From Hyphomicrobium_A sp963726795 (GTDB lineage: Bacteria; Pseudomonadota; Alphaproteobacteria; Rhizobiales; Hyphomicrobiaceae): a stretch of DNA of 64,000 nt. The notes beneath the pieces were generated by a model. That model saw only the letters and a program-made list of their open reading frames with translations. It was not told where the DNA came from and made no database searches. A program made the translations under genes and the position numbers. Position 1 is the first letter of the stretch; every line of letters begins with the position of its first letter. The stretch is taken from positions 1-64,000 of the forward strand of contig CAVSDD010000006.1 in NCBI GenBank assembly GCA_963726795.1, written 5' to 3'. Shown one piece after another: positions 57,054 to 64,000 of this stretch.

Positions 57054-58624
57054 TGGTCGTGTAAAAACGCGTGGGGGATAATGGCCCGAGGTGATGGGCA
57101 CAGGTTCGGGACCGAGCCACAGGCTCACGCCCTGATGGCGGCCAGCAGCGGCGTCACGCCCATGATATTCATCACGCGGGTCAGATTGTAGGCCAGTACG
57201 TGTAGCGCCATTTCGGCCGCGACCTTTGGCAGTGTCCTCATCAGGAAGTGCGTCGCACCCATGCGGGCCTTGAGGGTTCCGAACGGATGCTCGACGGTCT
57301 CGCGCCGCCGTCGCATCGCCTGCGGATCGGCATCGAGACGCGCCTGCACCGCCTCAAGGACATGCTCGTGCTCCCAGCGTGGGATGCGCCGCTCAGGAGC
57401 CGTTGTGCACTTCTTCTTAAGCGGGCAGCTGCCGCACTTCGTCGTCCAATAGCGACGCATCGCCTTGTCGCTCTCTTGCGTCGTCATGCGATAGGTCAGC
57501 GCCTGGCCCGCCGGGCAGATGTAGACGTCCTGCGTCTCGACGTAGATGAAGTCCTGCTTGCCGAAGCGGCCTTCCGACTTGGCGCCCGATGTCATCGGCT
57601 TGGGCAGTGTCACGGTGATGCCGGCCTCCTGGCAGGCGAGGATCTCGGGGCTGTTGAAGTATCCCCGATCGGCAACGGCATTGAGAGCGTCGGCTCGCAT
57701 AACGTCTTTCGCAGCCTTTCCGACGCGCGCCAGTTGAGAGCGGTCCGATCCCGAGGTCGTCACCTCGTGCGTGACGATCAGATGGTTCTCGGTCTCGACG
57801 GCCACTTGAACGTTGTAGCCGACGACGCCCGAGCCGCGCCCGCTCGTTGCCATCGAGCGGCTGTCGGGATCGGTGAGCGAGATCTGCTGATCGGGTGAAG
57901 CCAGCATCTTTTTCTCGTAGGATTCGAGGCGCTTCATCTCTGTATCGAGCCTCGCCAGCTTCTCCTTCAGATGCTCCGCCTTGGCGGCCAGCGCCTCCGT
58001 CGGCTCTTGCCGGTCAGCCGTTTCGAGCTGAGCGAGATAGCGCGCGACGCTCTCTTCCAGCTGTGCGCGACGGCGCTCCACCTTGCCCTTTGTGAAGTTG
58101 CGGTCGCGATTGTTGACCGCCTTGAACTTAGATCCGTCGATGGCGACGCTCGCCGTCGCCAGCAGTCCCATCTGGCGGCACAATTCCACGAAGCGTGCGC
58201 AGACCTGGCGTAGACCGAGGCCGTTGTCCTTGCGAAAGTCGGCGATCGTCTTGTGGTCGGGCACGAGACGGCCCAAGAGCCAGAGAAGCTCCAGATTGCG
58301 GCCCGCTTCGCGCTCGAGCCGGCGGCTCGACTGCACGCGGTTGAGATAGCCGTAGATGTAGAGCTTCAAGAGGACTGAAGGATGGAAGCTGGGCCTCCCC
58401 GTGGCTGCGGGGTCGATGCCGTCAAACCCTAGATCGCGGAGATCGAGCGCACCGACGAACGCGTCAATCGCTCGAACCGGGTTCTCCTCGTCGATCCAAT
58501 CGTCGAGGTACTCCGGCAGCAGCGTCGACTGCCCACGATCTGCCCCTTCGACGAACCGCTTCATGATCACCCCCGAAGAATCATGAGGTGAGATCATAAT
58601 CGGGCCGCTCTTTTTACACAGCCA
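57054..58624. mobile_element. IS1182-family insertion sequence
   Basis: About 1571 bp, bounded by imperfect inverted repeats: TGGTCGTGTAAAAACGC at 57054-57070 and, on the minus strand, TGGCTGTGTAAAAAGAGC at 58607-58624. It encodes one intact transposase. The two words of the dispersed intergenic element lie directly outside each end, so joining the flanks restores a plausible empty site. I could not fix the target duplication by eye. Confidence 0.8.
57125..58564 (-). CDS. IS1182-family transposase
   Basis: An intact DDE transposase of 479 residues. The N-terminal DUF772-type domain reads LPEYLDDWIDEENPVRAID, GRPSFHPSVLLKLYIYGYLN and RRLEREAGRNLELLWLLG, with LVPDHKTIADFRKDN. The catalytic domain has DGSKFKAVNN (first Asp), ADRGYFNS (second Asp) and a C-terminal EHPFGTLKARMG block with the Glu, preceded by a Cys-containing segment (KCGSCPLKKKC). 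The start ATG at 58564 follows GGGGGTG; an upstream ATG at 58597 is possible. With all catalytic residues present and intact ends, the element may still be mobile. Confidence 0.92.
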   Translation of the reverse strand: MKRFVEGADRGQSTLLPEYLDDWIDEENPVRAIDAFVGALDLRDLGFDGIDPAATGRPSFHPSVLLKLYIYGYLNRVQSSRRLEREAGRNLELLWLLGRLVPDHKTIADFRKDNGLGLRQVCARFVELCRQMGLLATASVAIDGSKFKAVNNRDRNFTKGKVERRRAQLEESVARYLAQLETADRQEPTEALAAKAEHLKEKLARLDTEMKRLESYEKKMLASPDQQISLTDPDSRSMATSGRGSGVVGYNVQVAVETENHLIVTHEVTTSGSDRSQLARVGKAAKDVMRADALNAVADRGYFNSPEILACQEAGITVTLPKPMTSGAKSEGRFGKQDFIYVETQDVYICPAGQALTYRMTTQESDKAMRRYWTTKCGSCPLKKKCTTAPERRIPRWEHEHVLEAVQARLDADPQAMRRRRETVEHPFGTLKARMGATHFLMRTLPKVAAEMALHVLAYNLTRVMNIMGVTPLLAAIRA

Positions 58625-58798
58625 GGGCCAATAGCCGACGTCGCGTCAGACATTGAAGATGTCGGCTGCCGAATGAAAAGCAGACGAGCGCTTTGCTCTA
58701 GCCACAGAGCCGTTCGCTATCCTTCCCGCTCTCCTGACCAGGCTCACAACACGCGGCGTCTCTCATACGTCGGGAATAGGCTGCTGTTGGGACCGCGG

Positions 58799-59414
58799 CT
58801 AAGCTAAGCGCCATGGGAAAATTACGGACAGGTTGTTGGCCGGCATCGTTTCGACCACGGGCTGCGCGAAACCATGGGACTCGGCCAGCGCTACGACCGC
58901 TTCGAGGTCGCGCACACCCCAGTCGGGGTTTCTCATTCGCAGATCCCGATCGAAAGCTGCGTTGGTCGGTGCCGTATGACAGCCGTTTCGGCGGAAGGGA
59001 CCGTAGAGGAAAAGTACGCCGTCAAGTGGCAGGATATCCGCCGCGCCACGCACGAGCCCAACGGTAGCCGGCCAGGGTGCGATATGGATCAGGTTGATGC
59101 ACAACATGGCGTCGGCATAGGAGATGGGCCAATGAGCTGACGTGGCATCGAGCCCGATCGCCGGCCGGATGTTGCCCAGATCGAGTGCCGCGGCCCAGGC
59201 GTCGATACTGGCGCGTGCGCCGGGATCCGGGTCGCTCGGTTGGAAAATGAGATCAGGCCCGCACGATTTAGCAAAGTGTACGACGTGTTCGCCCGAGCCG
59301 CTCGCGACCTCGAGGACAAGGCCGCGCGAGGGCAGGAAGGGGCCGCAGCACGTCGAGTATGGGCTCCCGATTGCGAGCCGCCGCCGGGGCATAAAGGCGG
59401 GCGTCTACTTTCAT
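58799..59414 (-). CDS. DUF938 SAM-dependent methyltransferase-like protein, frameshifted
   Basis: About 204 residues. Starting at ATG 59414, the N-terminus reads KVDARLYAPAAARNREPILD then VLRP. After a frame change near nt 59335 it continues LVLEVASGSGEHVVHFA, the SAM-binding glycine motif, then FQPSDPD, NIRPAIGLDATSAHWPI, AMLCINLIHIAPW, and a C-terminal FLYGPFRRNG. These match DUF938 (related to eukaryotic METTL26), substrate unknown. No partner gene is adjacent: an IS lies to one side and a gene-poor stretch to the other. Confidence 0.82.
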
Positions 59415-60034
59415 TCTTCGCTTATCGTTTCAACCGGCCCCGGCGGTCAAGGGCCGCAGCCGTTCGTCATGGTTAGCCTCTGGATCCAAGCGTACAAGCG
59501 CTGGGCCCCCGTTGCCGCGGCTTTCGACCGATGACCTGACATGCAGAGTTCTTAGTCGCGGGGACTACCGGTGTTCCTTTCGCTGCCAAGTTCCGAGCCG
59601 GTCTCAACGATCGTCGAAGTGTGGCCCGTAGTCCTGCGTTTGGCACTCGATGGTCAAGCTATTGAATACATTAGGTCCGAATTGCAGGTCCGGGATTGCC
59701 TAACGCTTTGACTTCGCTCAAAAGACGCACTTTTTTCAATCTTGAAAGACGGGTTCGACTCCCGTAGGGACCGCCATTCTGGCGGTGGCTTCTGACCGTG
59801 GTTCCGGGAGGTCCGGCTCCGCCGCGGGACCGTTGGGCCGAACCGTTTTGGCCCGACCCGGTCGGTTGAGTTGCGCCAACGGCGCGACGAAGGCCTTTGC
59901 CAATTTTCGAGATCCGCTGCTGACCCGAAGTGGACGGTCATCCCCGGTTGGATTTTCGAGGGGTAGGCGTGGCCGCATTTGCGATGTCGTCTGGACGTGT
60001 CGGCTCACGCGGTCAGTGACGGCAACCGCTGGTG
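59415..60034. other. Gene-poor region with tRNA fragment
   Basis: No protein gene is convincing in this 620-nt stretch. It contains the 3' end of a tRNA at 59749-59776. Around 59830-59865 a short GGGCC/GGCCC inverted repeat is present but has no T run. The rest shows nothing I can name. Confidence 0.5.
59749..59776 (+). pseudogene. 3' fragment of a tRNA (probably tRNA-Glu), possible att site
   Basis: ACGGG-TTCGACT-CCCGT forms a perfect T arm (59749-59765), followed by AGGGACC, discriminator G and encoded CCA (59766-59776), exactly the 3' end of a tRNA. No matching GGTCCCT acceptor 5' strand, D arm or anticodon arm precedes it. The AGGGACC end fits alphaproteobacterial tRNA-Glu from memory. 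Integrative elements commonly leave such 3' pieces at their far attachment site. Confidence 0.65.
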
Positions 60035-60415
60035 TCAGTGATTGTCGACGCAGGCGTCGGCTAGGCATCCCTCGATCTGCTTAAGAAACCTGATGCCGGG
60101 GGTGTCATCTTCGAGGATGCGCTCCATCGTGACGGTGTCAGCGTGGCAGGCCGTGGCCTTGCGCAGGCCGGCAAGGGCCTGCGTCAATGTTTGGGTGTCG
60201 GATGCGTTGAGCGTCAGCACGTCCGACGGCGCCAAGAAGAGCGCGGCAATAGGCGCGCCGCTCAACAGCTCTTTCGCATTGATGGCCGTCCCCAGCGATA
60301 CCAAGACCGCACGGTCTTTGGGATCGAGTTTCACATTCGTCTGAGGACTGATATCGCAAGCGAACGCCGAAGCGCCCGAGAGCACGAATGTTGCCAAAGC
60401 CAATATGGTACGCAT
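60035..60415 (-). CDS. Small secreted hypothetical protein
   Basis: A 126-residue protein with a clear signal peptide (MRTILALATFVLSGASAFA, cleavage before CDIS). The mature part has four Cys (CDISPQ, ATACHADT, IEGCLADACVDNH), probably forming disulfides, and is otherwise helical (TQTLTQALAGLRKA). I know no family. It stands alone between the tRNA fragment and the GGDEF-EAL gene. A recent-arrival origin is possible given the neighbouring IS and tRNA remnant, but composition does not stand out. Confidence 0.6.
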   Translation of the reverse strand: MRTILALATFVLSGASAFACDISPQTNVKLDPKDRAVLVSLGTAINAKELLSGAPIAALFLAPSDVLTLNASDTQTLTQALAGLRKATACHADTVTMERILEDDTPGIRFLKQIEGCLADACVDNH

Positions 60416-60636
60416 TCAACTCCCCGCCATGATCACCACCTGTTGTGCACTCTGCTGCAAGCGGCATGAGAATTCAACTTGGGCAAAAGGCGTTCCATGA
60501 TCGATGATATCCACTGTTGGCCATTCATGGAGCTGATTTCGGCCTCGCGGTGAGCTTGAAGAGCGCCGTGGCGAGTAAGGTTCCCTGCTGCCCTACACCT
60601 GCTGCCGCGGAAACCATCGGTAAGTGGCTCGCGCCA

Positions 60637-62595
60637 TCAGGCACGCTCTTTCTGCGAGGCCTTGATTGACCGCTCTTCGATCCATGGCGTCGCATCTGCT
60701 ACGGCGAGCGGTTTGCTCAGGAAGTAGCCCTGGCCTAACGCTACTCCGCAGGCCCGCAAACGCAGAAGCTGATCTTCCGTCTCGATGCCCTCGGCAACGA
60801 CGTCGGCGCCCAGCCCCCGCGCGAGCTGAACGATCGCCTTGATCACCAGCTCGTTCTTGGCGCTCGTACCAAGTTCGCTCACGAACAGCCGATCGATCTT
60901 GATGCGATCGAACGGCAGGCTTACGAGATGGCTCAAGGACGAATAACCGGTACCGAAGTCATCGAGTGCGATGGTCAGCCCGAGCGACTTGAGGTCGCCC
61001 ACAATTTCAGCGACCTCTGCGATGTTCGCTAGAAGACTTGTTTCCGTGATTTCTATTTGCAATCGAGCTGGGTCCAGACCCGTTTCGCGCAGAATTCTGG
61101 CGACCAGCGGGACGACGTCATTCGACATGATCTGAGCCGGGGCAAGGTTGACGGACACTGAGAGGTGCCCGGGCCATTTCAACAGCTGTTGGCAGGCTTC
61201 CCGGATCACCCATTGGCCGATCTCATCCGTGAGCCCCACGCTGTCTGCGAGCGGAAGAAATTGACCCGGCTGGCGCATGGTGCCGTCCGGTTGCTGCCAA
61301 CGAATGAGTGCCTCGCATCCGACAACAACGCCCGAAAGCAATCGGCAGATCGGCTGGTAGTGAAGCGTAAACTCGTGGTCGTCGAGCGCGGTCCGCAGGC
61401 CCACTTCGATCGAGTGCTTCGTTTCCGCGCGCCGCTGCATTTGCGGATCGAAAAAGCAAATCCCCTGGCGTGATGTCTTGGCCGCGTACATGGCAAGATC
61501 GGCTTGCTTCAGAAGCTCAGCACCCGCCAGCCCACACTCCGGAGCGAAAGCCACGCCTATGCTCACGCCGACTTCGATTTGCGTTCCATCTATGATCATC
61601 GGCTTGGTCAGGCGTGTGCGAAGCCGCCGGGCAACAATCTCCGCAAGAGAGCGGTGTGCGACATTGTCGAGCAAGATCGCGAACTCGTCTCCACCGATGC
61701 GGGCGACCAAATCGCTTTCTTTGACGGTGCGTCTGATGCGGGCGCCTACTGCGCTCAGCAGCTCGTCGCCGGCGTGATGGCCGAGCGCATCGTTCACGTC
61801 TTTGAACCGGTCGAGGTCCAGATACAGCAGGGCGTAGTTCTGCTTGCCCTTCATTGACTGCATCGCTTCCAGCCGGGCAACGAAGGCGCGGCGATTGGGT
61901 AGCCCGGTGAGGCCGTCTGTCGTGGCGGCCGCTTCGGTTTCCAGGTGAGCCTTGCTCAACTGGGCCAACGACCGCTCTAACGCGGCCGTTGCCCTCAGCC
62001 TTTGCGCAAAGAGCCGTGCCGTCGTTGCGATGAGGGCCACGAGGAACAACCAGTAGCTTGCGCCCAGAAGTCCCAGCACGAGATAGGTTTTGCCACTGAG
62101 TACGAAGATGCTTTTGAAGGCCAGCGGCAGGAGAATTGCCGACATGTAGAGGATTGCCGCACTGGGGATCGGCGCCAGAAGCACGCTGCCGCTGGCGGCC
62201 ATCCCGACGGCGAGGGCGATAAGAATGAAATCGCTGCCGCTATCGAGCTGGCCCGCGTACCTCGCGCTCAGGACCGACCACGGCAATGCAAGCGTTACCG
62301 CGAATATCCAGGGCATCGCGGTTCGCCGCCACGGCGACTTTGAGGCAAGTGTCTTAGTCTTGCGAGCCCCGCGCAACGCGCGCCAGCCGACGACGCCGCA
62401 AACGAAGTATGCTGCCGCGGCCCAAGGGAACAGCACAGAAGCGGGTATCACCGCGTAGAAAGCCCAGACCGCGATGCTCGTATTGAGAGCGTAGCCGGCC
62501 ATCGCGGCCGGCGTCGCGCGCGCGAGAATAGCCAGCTGCTCCCGATGAACTCGAGGTGCCATGACAAATCGAAAATGAAGTGTGGGCAAAGCCAT
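60637..62595 (-). CDS. Membrane GGDEF-EAL c-di-GMP protein
   Basis: About 652 residues. The N-terminal region has roughly six membrane helices (FYAVIPASVLFPWAAAAYF, SDFILIALAVGMAASGSVLL, TYLVLGLLGASYWLFLVALI), then GGDEF with DLDRFKDVNDALGHHAGDE and intact GGDEF. The I-site position reads KESD, not RxxD, so product inhibition is probably lost. The EAL domain has CEALIRW, ITETSLL, ALDDFGTGYSSL, IKIDRLFV and AEGIET, so the phosphodiesterase residues are present. It could do either reaction. The start is uncertain: ATG 62595 (MALPTLHF) is used; ATG 62562 or the long upstream frame to 62841 are alternatives, the latter having poor protein character. Confidence 0.9.
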   Translation of the reverse strand: MALPTLHFRFVMAPRVHREQLAILARATPAAMAGYALNTSIAVWAFYAVIPASVLFPWAAAAYFVCGVVGWRALRGARKTKTLASKSPWRRTAMPWIFAVTLALPWSVLSARYAGQLDSGSDFILIALAVGMAASGSVLLAPIPSAAILYMSAILLPLAFKSIFVLSGKTYLVLGLLGASYWLFLVALIATTARLFAQRLRATAALERSLAQLSKAHLETEAAATTDGLTGLPNRRAFVARLEAMQSMKGKQNYALLYLDLDRFKDVNDALGHHAGDELLSAVGARIRRTVKESDLVARIGGDEFAILLDNVAHRSLAEIVARRLRTRLTKPMIIDGTQIEVGVSIGVAFAPECGLAGAELLKQADLAMYAAKTSRQGICFFDPQMQRRAETKHSIEVGLRTALDDHEFTLHYQPICRLLSGVVVGCEALIRWQQPDGTMRQPGQFLPLADSVGLTDEIGQWVIREACQQLLKWPGHLSVSVNLAPAQIMSNDVVPLVARILRETGLDPARLQIEITETSLLANIAEVAEIVGDLKSLGLTIALDDFGTGYSSLSHLVSLPFDRIKIDRLFVSELGTSAKNELVIKAIVQLARGLGADVVAEGIETEDQLLRLRACGVALGQGYFLSKPLAVADATPWIEERSIKASQKERA

Positions 62596-62908
62596 CGGAG
62601 CGTTCGCAGTTGCGAAACCCTTGGTACGTCCGAGGCGTGAATAATCTGAGTTGGAATGCTTGCAATTCGATGCATCGTCCGGCCGACGCGTGATCCACGA
62701 GCTTTCCGGCTTGCAGAGCACTAATGGGAGAGCTGCCCGCGCTGAAGGTAAAGAGTCCCAACAACCAGGCTGCATTGCGAACGAGACCCCGTCGAGGAGG
62801 CAACCCGCCGGCGCTCGAGGTGCTGCAATTTGATCCGGCACGAGCGATAACAGAGAGATGAAAACCCGCAGCTTGGCTCGATGAGGGAATGCCCGCCGGC
62901 GCTATAAC

Positions 62909-63799
62909 TTACGCGGCGGATGAGTCGACAGCCTGATCTGCGACCAAAACCGAAATCGTCATCCCCCGGTAGGCGCCTCGGGGACCGACGAAGCTCCCCG
63001 TCAAGGGAGCCGCCTGTTTGTGGTCTCGCGCCACCGCGATGCGGATTAAGTCGCGGTTTCCGAAAATTCCGTTGGTCGGGTCCATCTCGATCCAGCCGCA
63101 ACCCGGCAAGTAGACCTGGACCCAGGCGTGCGTGGCGCCGCCGCCTTGATAGTCGGCGCGGCCCGGGCTGTAAATGTACCCGCTGACGAAACGCGCTGCA
63201 AAACCCAGGGACCGAAGCGCCTCTATCATCAGCAGCGCAAAATCCCTGCAGCTGCCGGTTCCCAATTGCAGCGTTTGAGCAGGATCCTGGGTGCCAGGCT
63301 TCGGCCGGCGCTGATAGCGCAGTTCGCCTCGAATCTTTCGCATCATGTCGGATAAGATCGCGAGCGTGCGGCCGTCACTCGCGCGCGCGATTTTCCGGGC
63401 CCAGTCTGCGATCAGGCCTTCCGCATCCGGCCAATTCAATGTCATCAGAGGCTGAAGGTCGGGCAACTCGTCTGCGGCATACGAAAACGGGTACTGCTCA
63501 GCTGACGGCATGAGCAGTGCCGTGGGCTGCTCGACTTCATAATGCAAAATGCCGATCTCGCTCACGAAGCGCAGGGAACGCGAGGTCTGATCCCCAAACT
63601 CTGCGTAAGAAACTGAATTTCCGAAAGCGTCGTACATCCACCGAATACTGACGGGCTTGGGTGTGATGGTCAGGCTCGTGCTCAGGAGACGCAAGGTGTG
63701 ACTGTCGCGCGGCCGAAACATCATTCGGTGGCGGCCGAACGCGACGGGATCCGAATATTCGTATTCTGTGGTGTGCGTTACCGTGAGGTGCCTTCGCAT
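62909..63799 (-). CDS. Transglutaminase-like cysteine protease family protein
   Basis: An intact 296-residue protein of the bacterial transglutaminase-like family. The N-terminal beta region is RHLTVTHTTEYEYSDPV and FRPRDSHTLRLL. The catalytic triad is in context: Cys in LGTGSCRDFALLM, His in GGATHAWVQVYLPG and Asp in WIEMDPTNGI. It is followed by HKQAAPLTGSF and GAYRGMTISVLV, conserved at the C-terminus of this group. Members may be peptidases or amidases; substrates are mostly unknown. It lies 9 nt downstream of a second, partial transglutaminase-like gene, and such pairs are common in alphaproteobacteria, so an operon is likely. Confidence 0.9.
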   Translation of the reverse strand: MRRHLTVTHTTEYEYSDPVAFGRHRMMFRPRDSHTLRLLSTSLTITPKPVSIRWMYDAFGNSVSYAEFGDQTSRSLRFVSEIGILHYEVEQPTALLMPSAEQYPFSYAADELPDLQPLMTLNWPDAEGLIADWARKIARASDGRTLAILSDMMRKIRGELRYQRRPKPGTQDPAQTLQLGTGSCRDFALLMIEALRSLGFAARFVSGYIYSPGRADYQGGGATHAWVQVYLPGCGWIEMDPTNGIFGNRDLIRIAVARDHKQAAPLTGSFVGPRGAYRGMTISVLVADQAVDSSAA

Positions 63800-63808
63800 T
63801 CGGCAACT

Positions 63809-64000
63809 CTAGTTGCTTACGGCCAGCGGTGTGCGCAGGCGATGCATGCGGCCCGGCGCAGTCACCCAGACCTCCGGTGGTTGAGACGTCACCACTCCTT
63901 GCGGCCACGCAAACGCCACGTCGGCCGCATCGCGGCCCGCTGCGATTCGCACCAAAGCGTCCACCGAGCTCATGCGCGATGCATCGAAGGCGAACCATTC
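63809..64000 (-). CDS. Transglutaminase family protein, C-terminal part (cut by window end)
   Basis: The last about 63 residues of a protein that begins beyond the window: EWFAFDASRMSSVDALVRIA, then GRDAADVAFAWPQGVV and a stop at 63809. The WxxFDAS-VRIxxGRDAADVAF pattern is the end of a transglutaminase-like domain, with the catalytic Asp in FDAS. It directly precedes the complete transglutaminase gene (9-nt gap), so both are probably one transcript. The start and the Cys/His residues are outside the window. Confidence 0.75.
   Translation of the reverse strand, partial: EWFAFDASRMSSVDALVRIAAGRDAADVAFAWPQGVVTSQPPEVWVTAPGRMHRLRTPLAVSN

Noticed and set aside
59740..59776. Complete tRNA gene
   Set aside because: Only the T arm and acceptor 3' strand are present. 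No acceptor 5' partner, D arm or anticodon arm can be drawn upstream.
59830..59865. Terminator-like GGGCC/GGCCC repeat
   Set aside because: The stem is short, the loop long, and no T run follows.

Overview
The window looks like a high-GC chromosome segment of an alphaproteobacterium, probably a methylotrophic or facultatively methylotrophic Hyphomicrobiales member. This rests on gene content: lanthanide-type XoxF alcohol dehydrogenases, a lanmodulin-like protein, DUF1523 and DUF1989 proteins, a bacteriophytochrome and many GGDEF proteins. It is inference; no rRNA or complete tRNA is present to confirm it.

Layout. 1-6.9 kb: a frameshifted DEAD-box helicase, a DUF1523 membrane protein, MsrA, an ABC exporter and an acyl-CoA dehydrogenase. 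7.0-10.7 kb: a bacteriophytochrome-diguanylate cyclase, then a two-gene operon of a GntA-like heme N-hydroxylase and a DUF1989 protein. 11.2-22.7 kb: a compact chemosensory operon (soluble double-signalling-domain receptor, triple CheW, CheB, CheR, CheA, STAS, CheY, CheC, hybrid kinase) in which six successive junctions are 4-nt stop/start overlaps. 22.7-28.4 kb: three Rcp1-like response regulators sharing an upstream motif, small hypotheticals, a membrane GGDEF protein and a receiver protein. 28.5-28.7 kb: a MITE-like inverted-repeat element. 29.0-32.7 kb: a large autotransporter.

32.8-56.7 kb is the most interesting part: a PQQ and lanthanide-dependent alcohol oxidation locus. It has two XoxF-type dehydrogenases with the extra lanthanide-ligand Asp, two XoxJ-like periplasmic binding proteins each fused to ankyrin repeats, two YVTN beta-propellers, a second PQQ-associated binding protein, a methanol-related cytochrome c, two tandem unknown paralogues, a DUF3617 protein, a WD40 protein, two LuxR-type regulators, a sensor kinase, a TonB-dependent receptor and, after a serine hydrolase, a four-EF-hand protein closely resembling lanmodulin. 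A plausible reading is that the TonB receptor imports lanthanide, the lanmodulin-like protein buffers it in the periplasm, XoxF uses it with PQQ, XoxJ-Ank and the propellers help assembly, and cytochrome c takes the electrons.

57-64 kb: an IS1182-family element, a DUF938 methyltransferase, the 3' end of a tRNA (likely Glu) that may mark an old attachment site, a small secreted protein, a GGDEF-EAL protein and two transglutaminase-like proteins, the last cut by the window edge.

Caution: many clearly functional families carry multiple single-base frameshifts, densest at 0.1-3.4 kb and 33-55 kb. This fits uncorrected sequencing indels better than gene decay. Joined coordinates below are given as intended gene spans.
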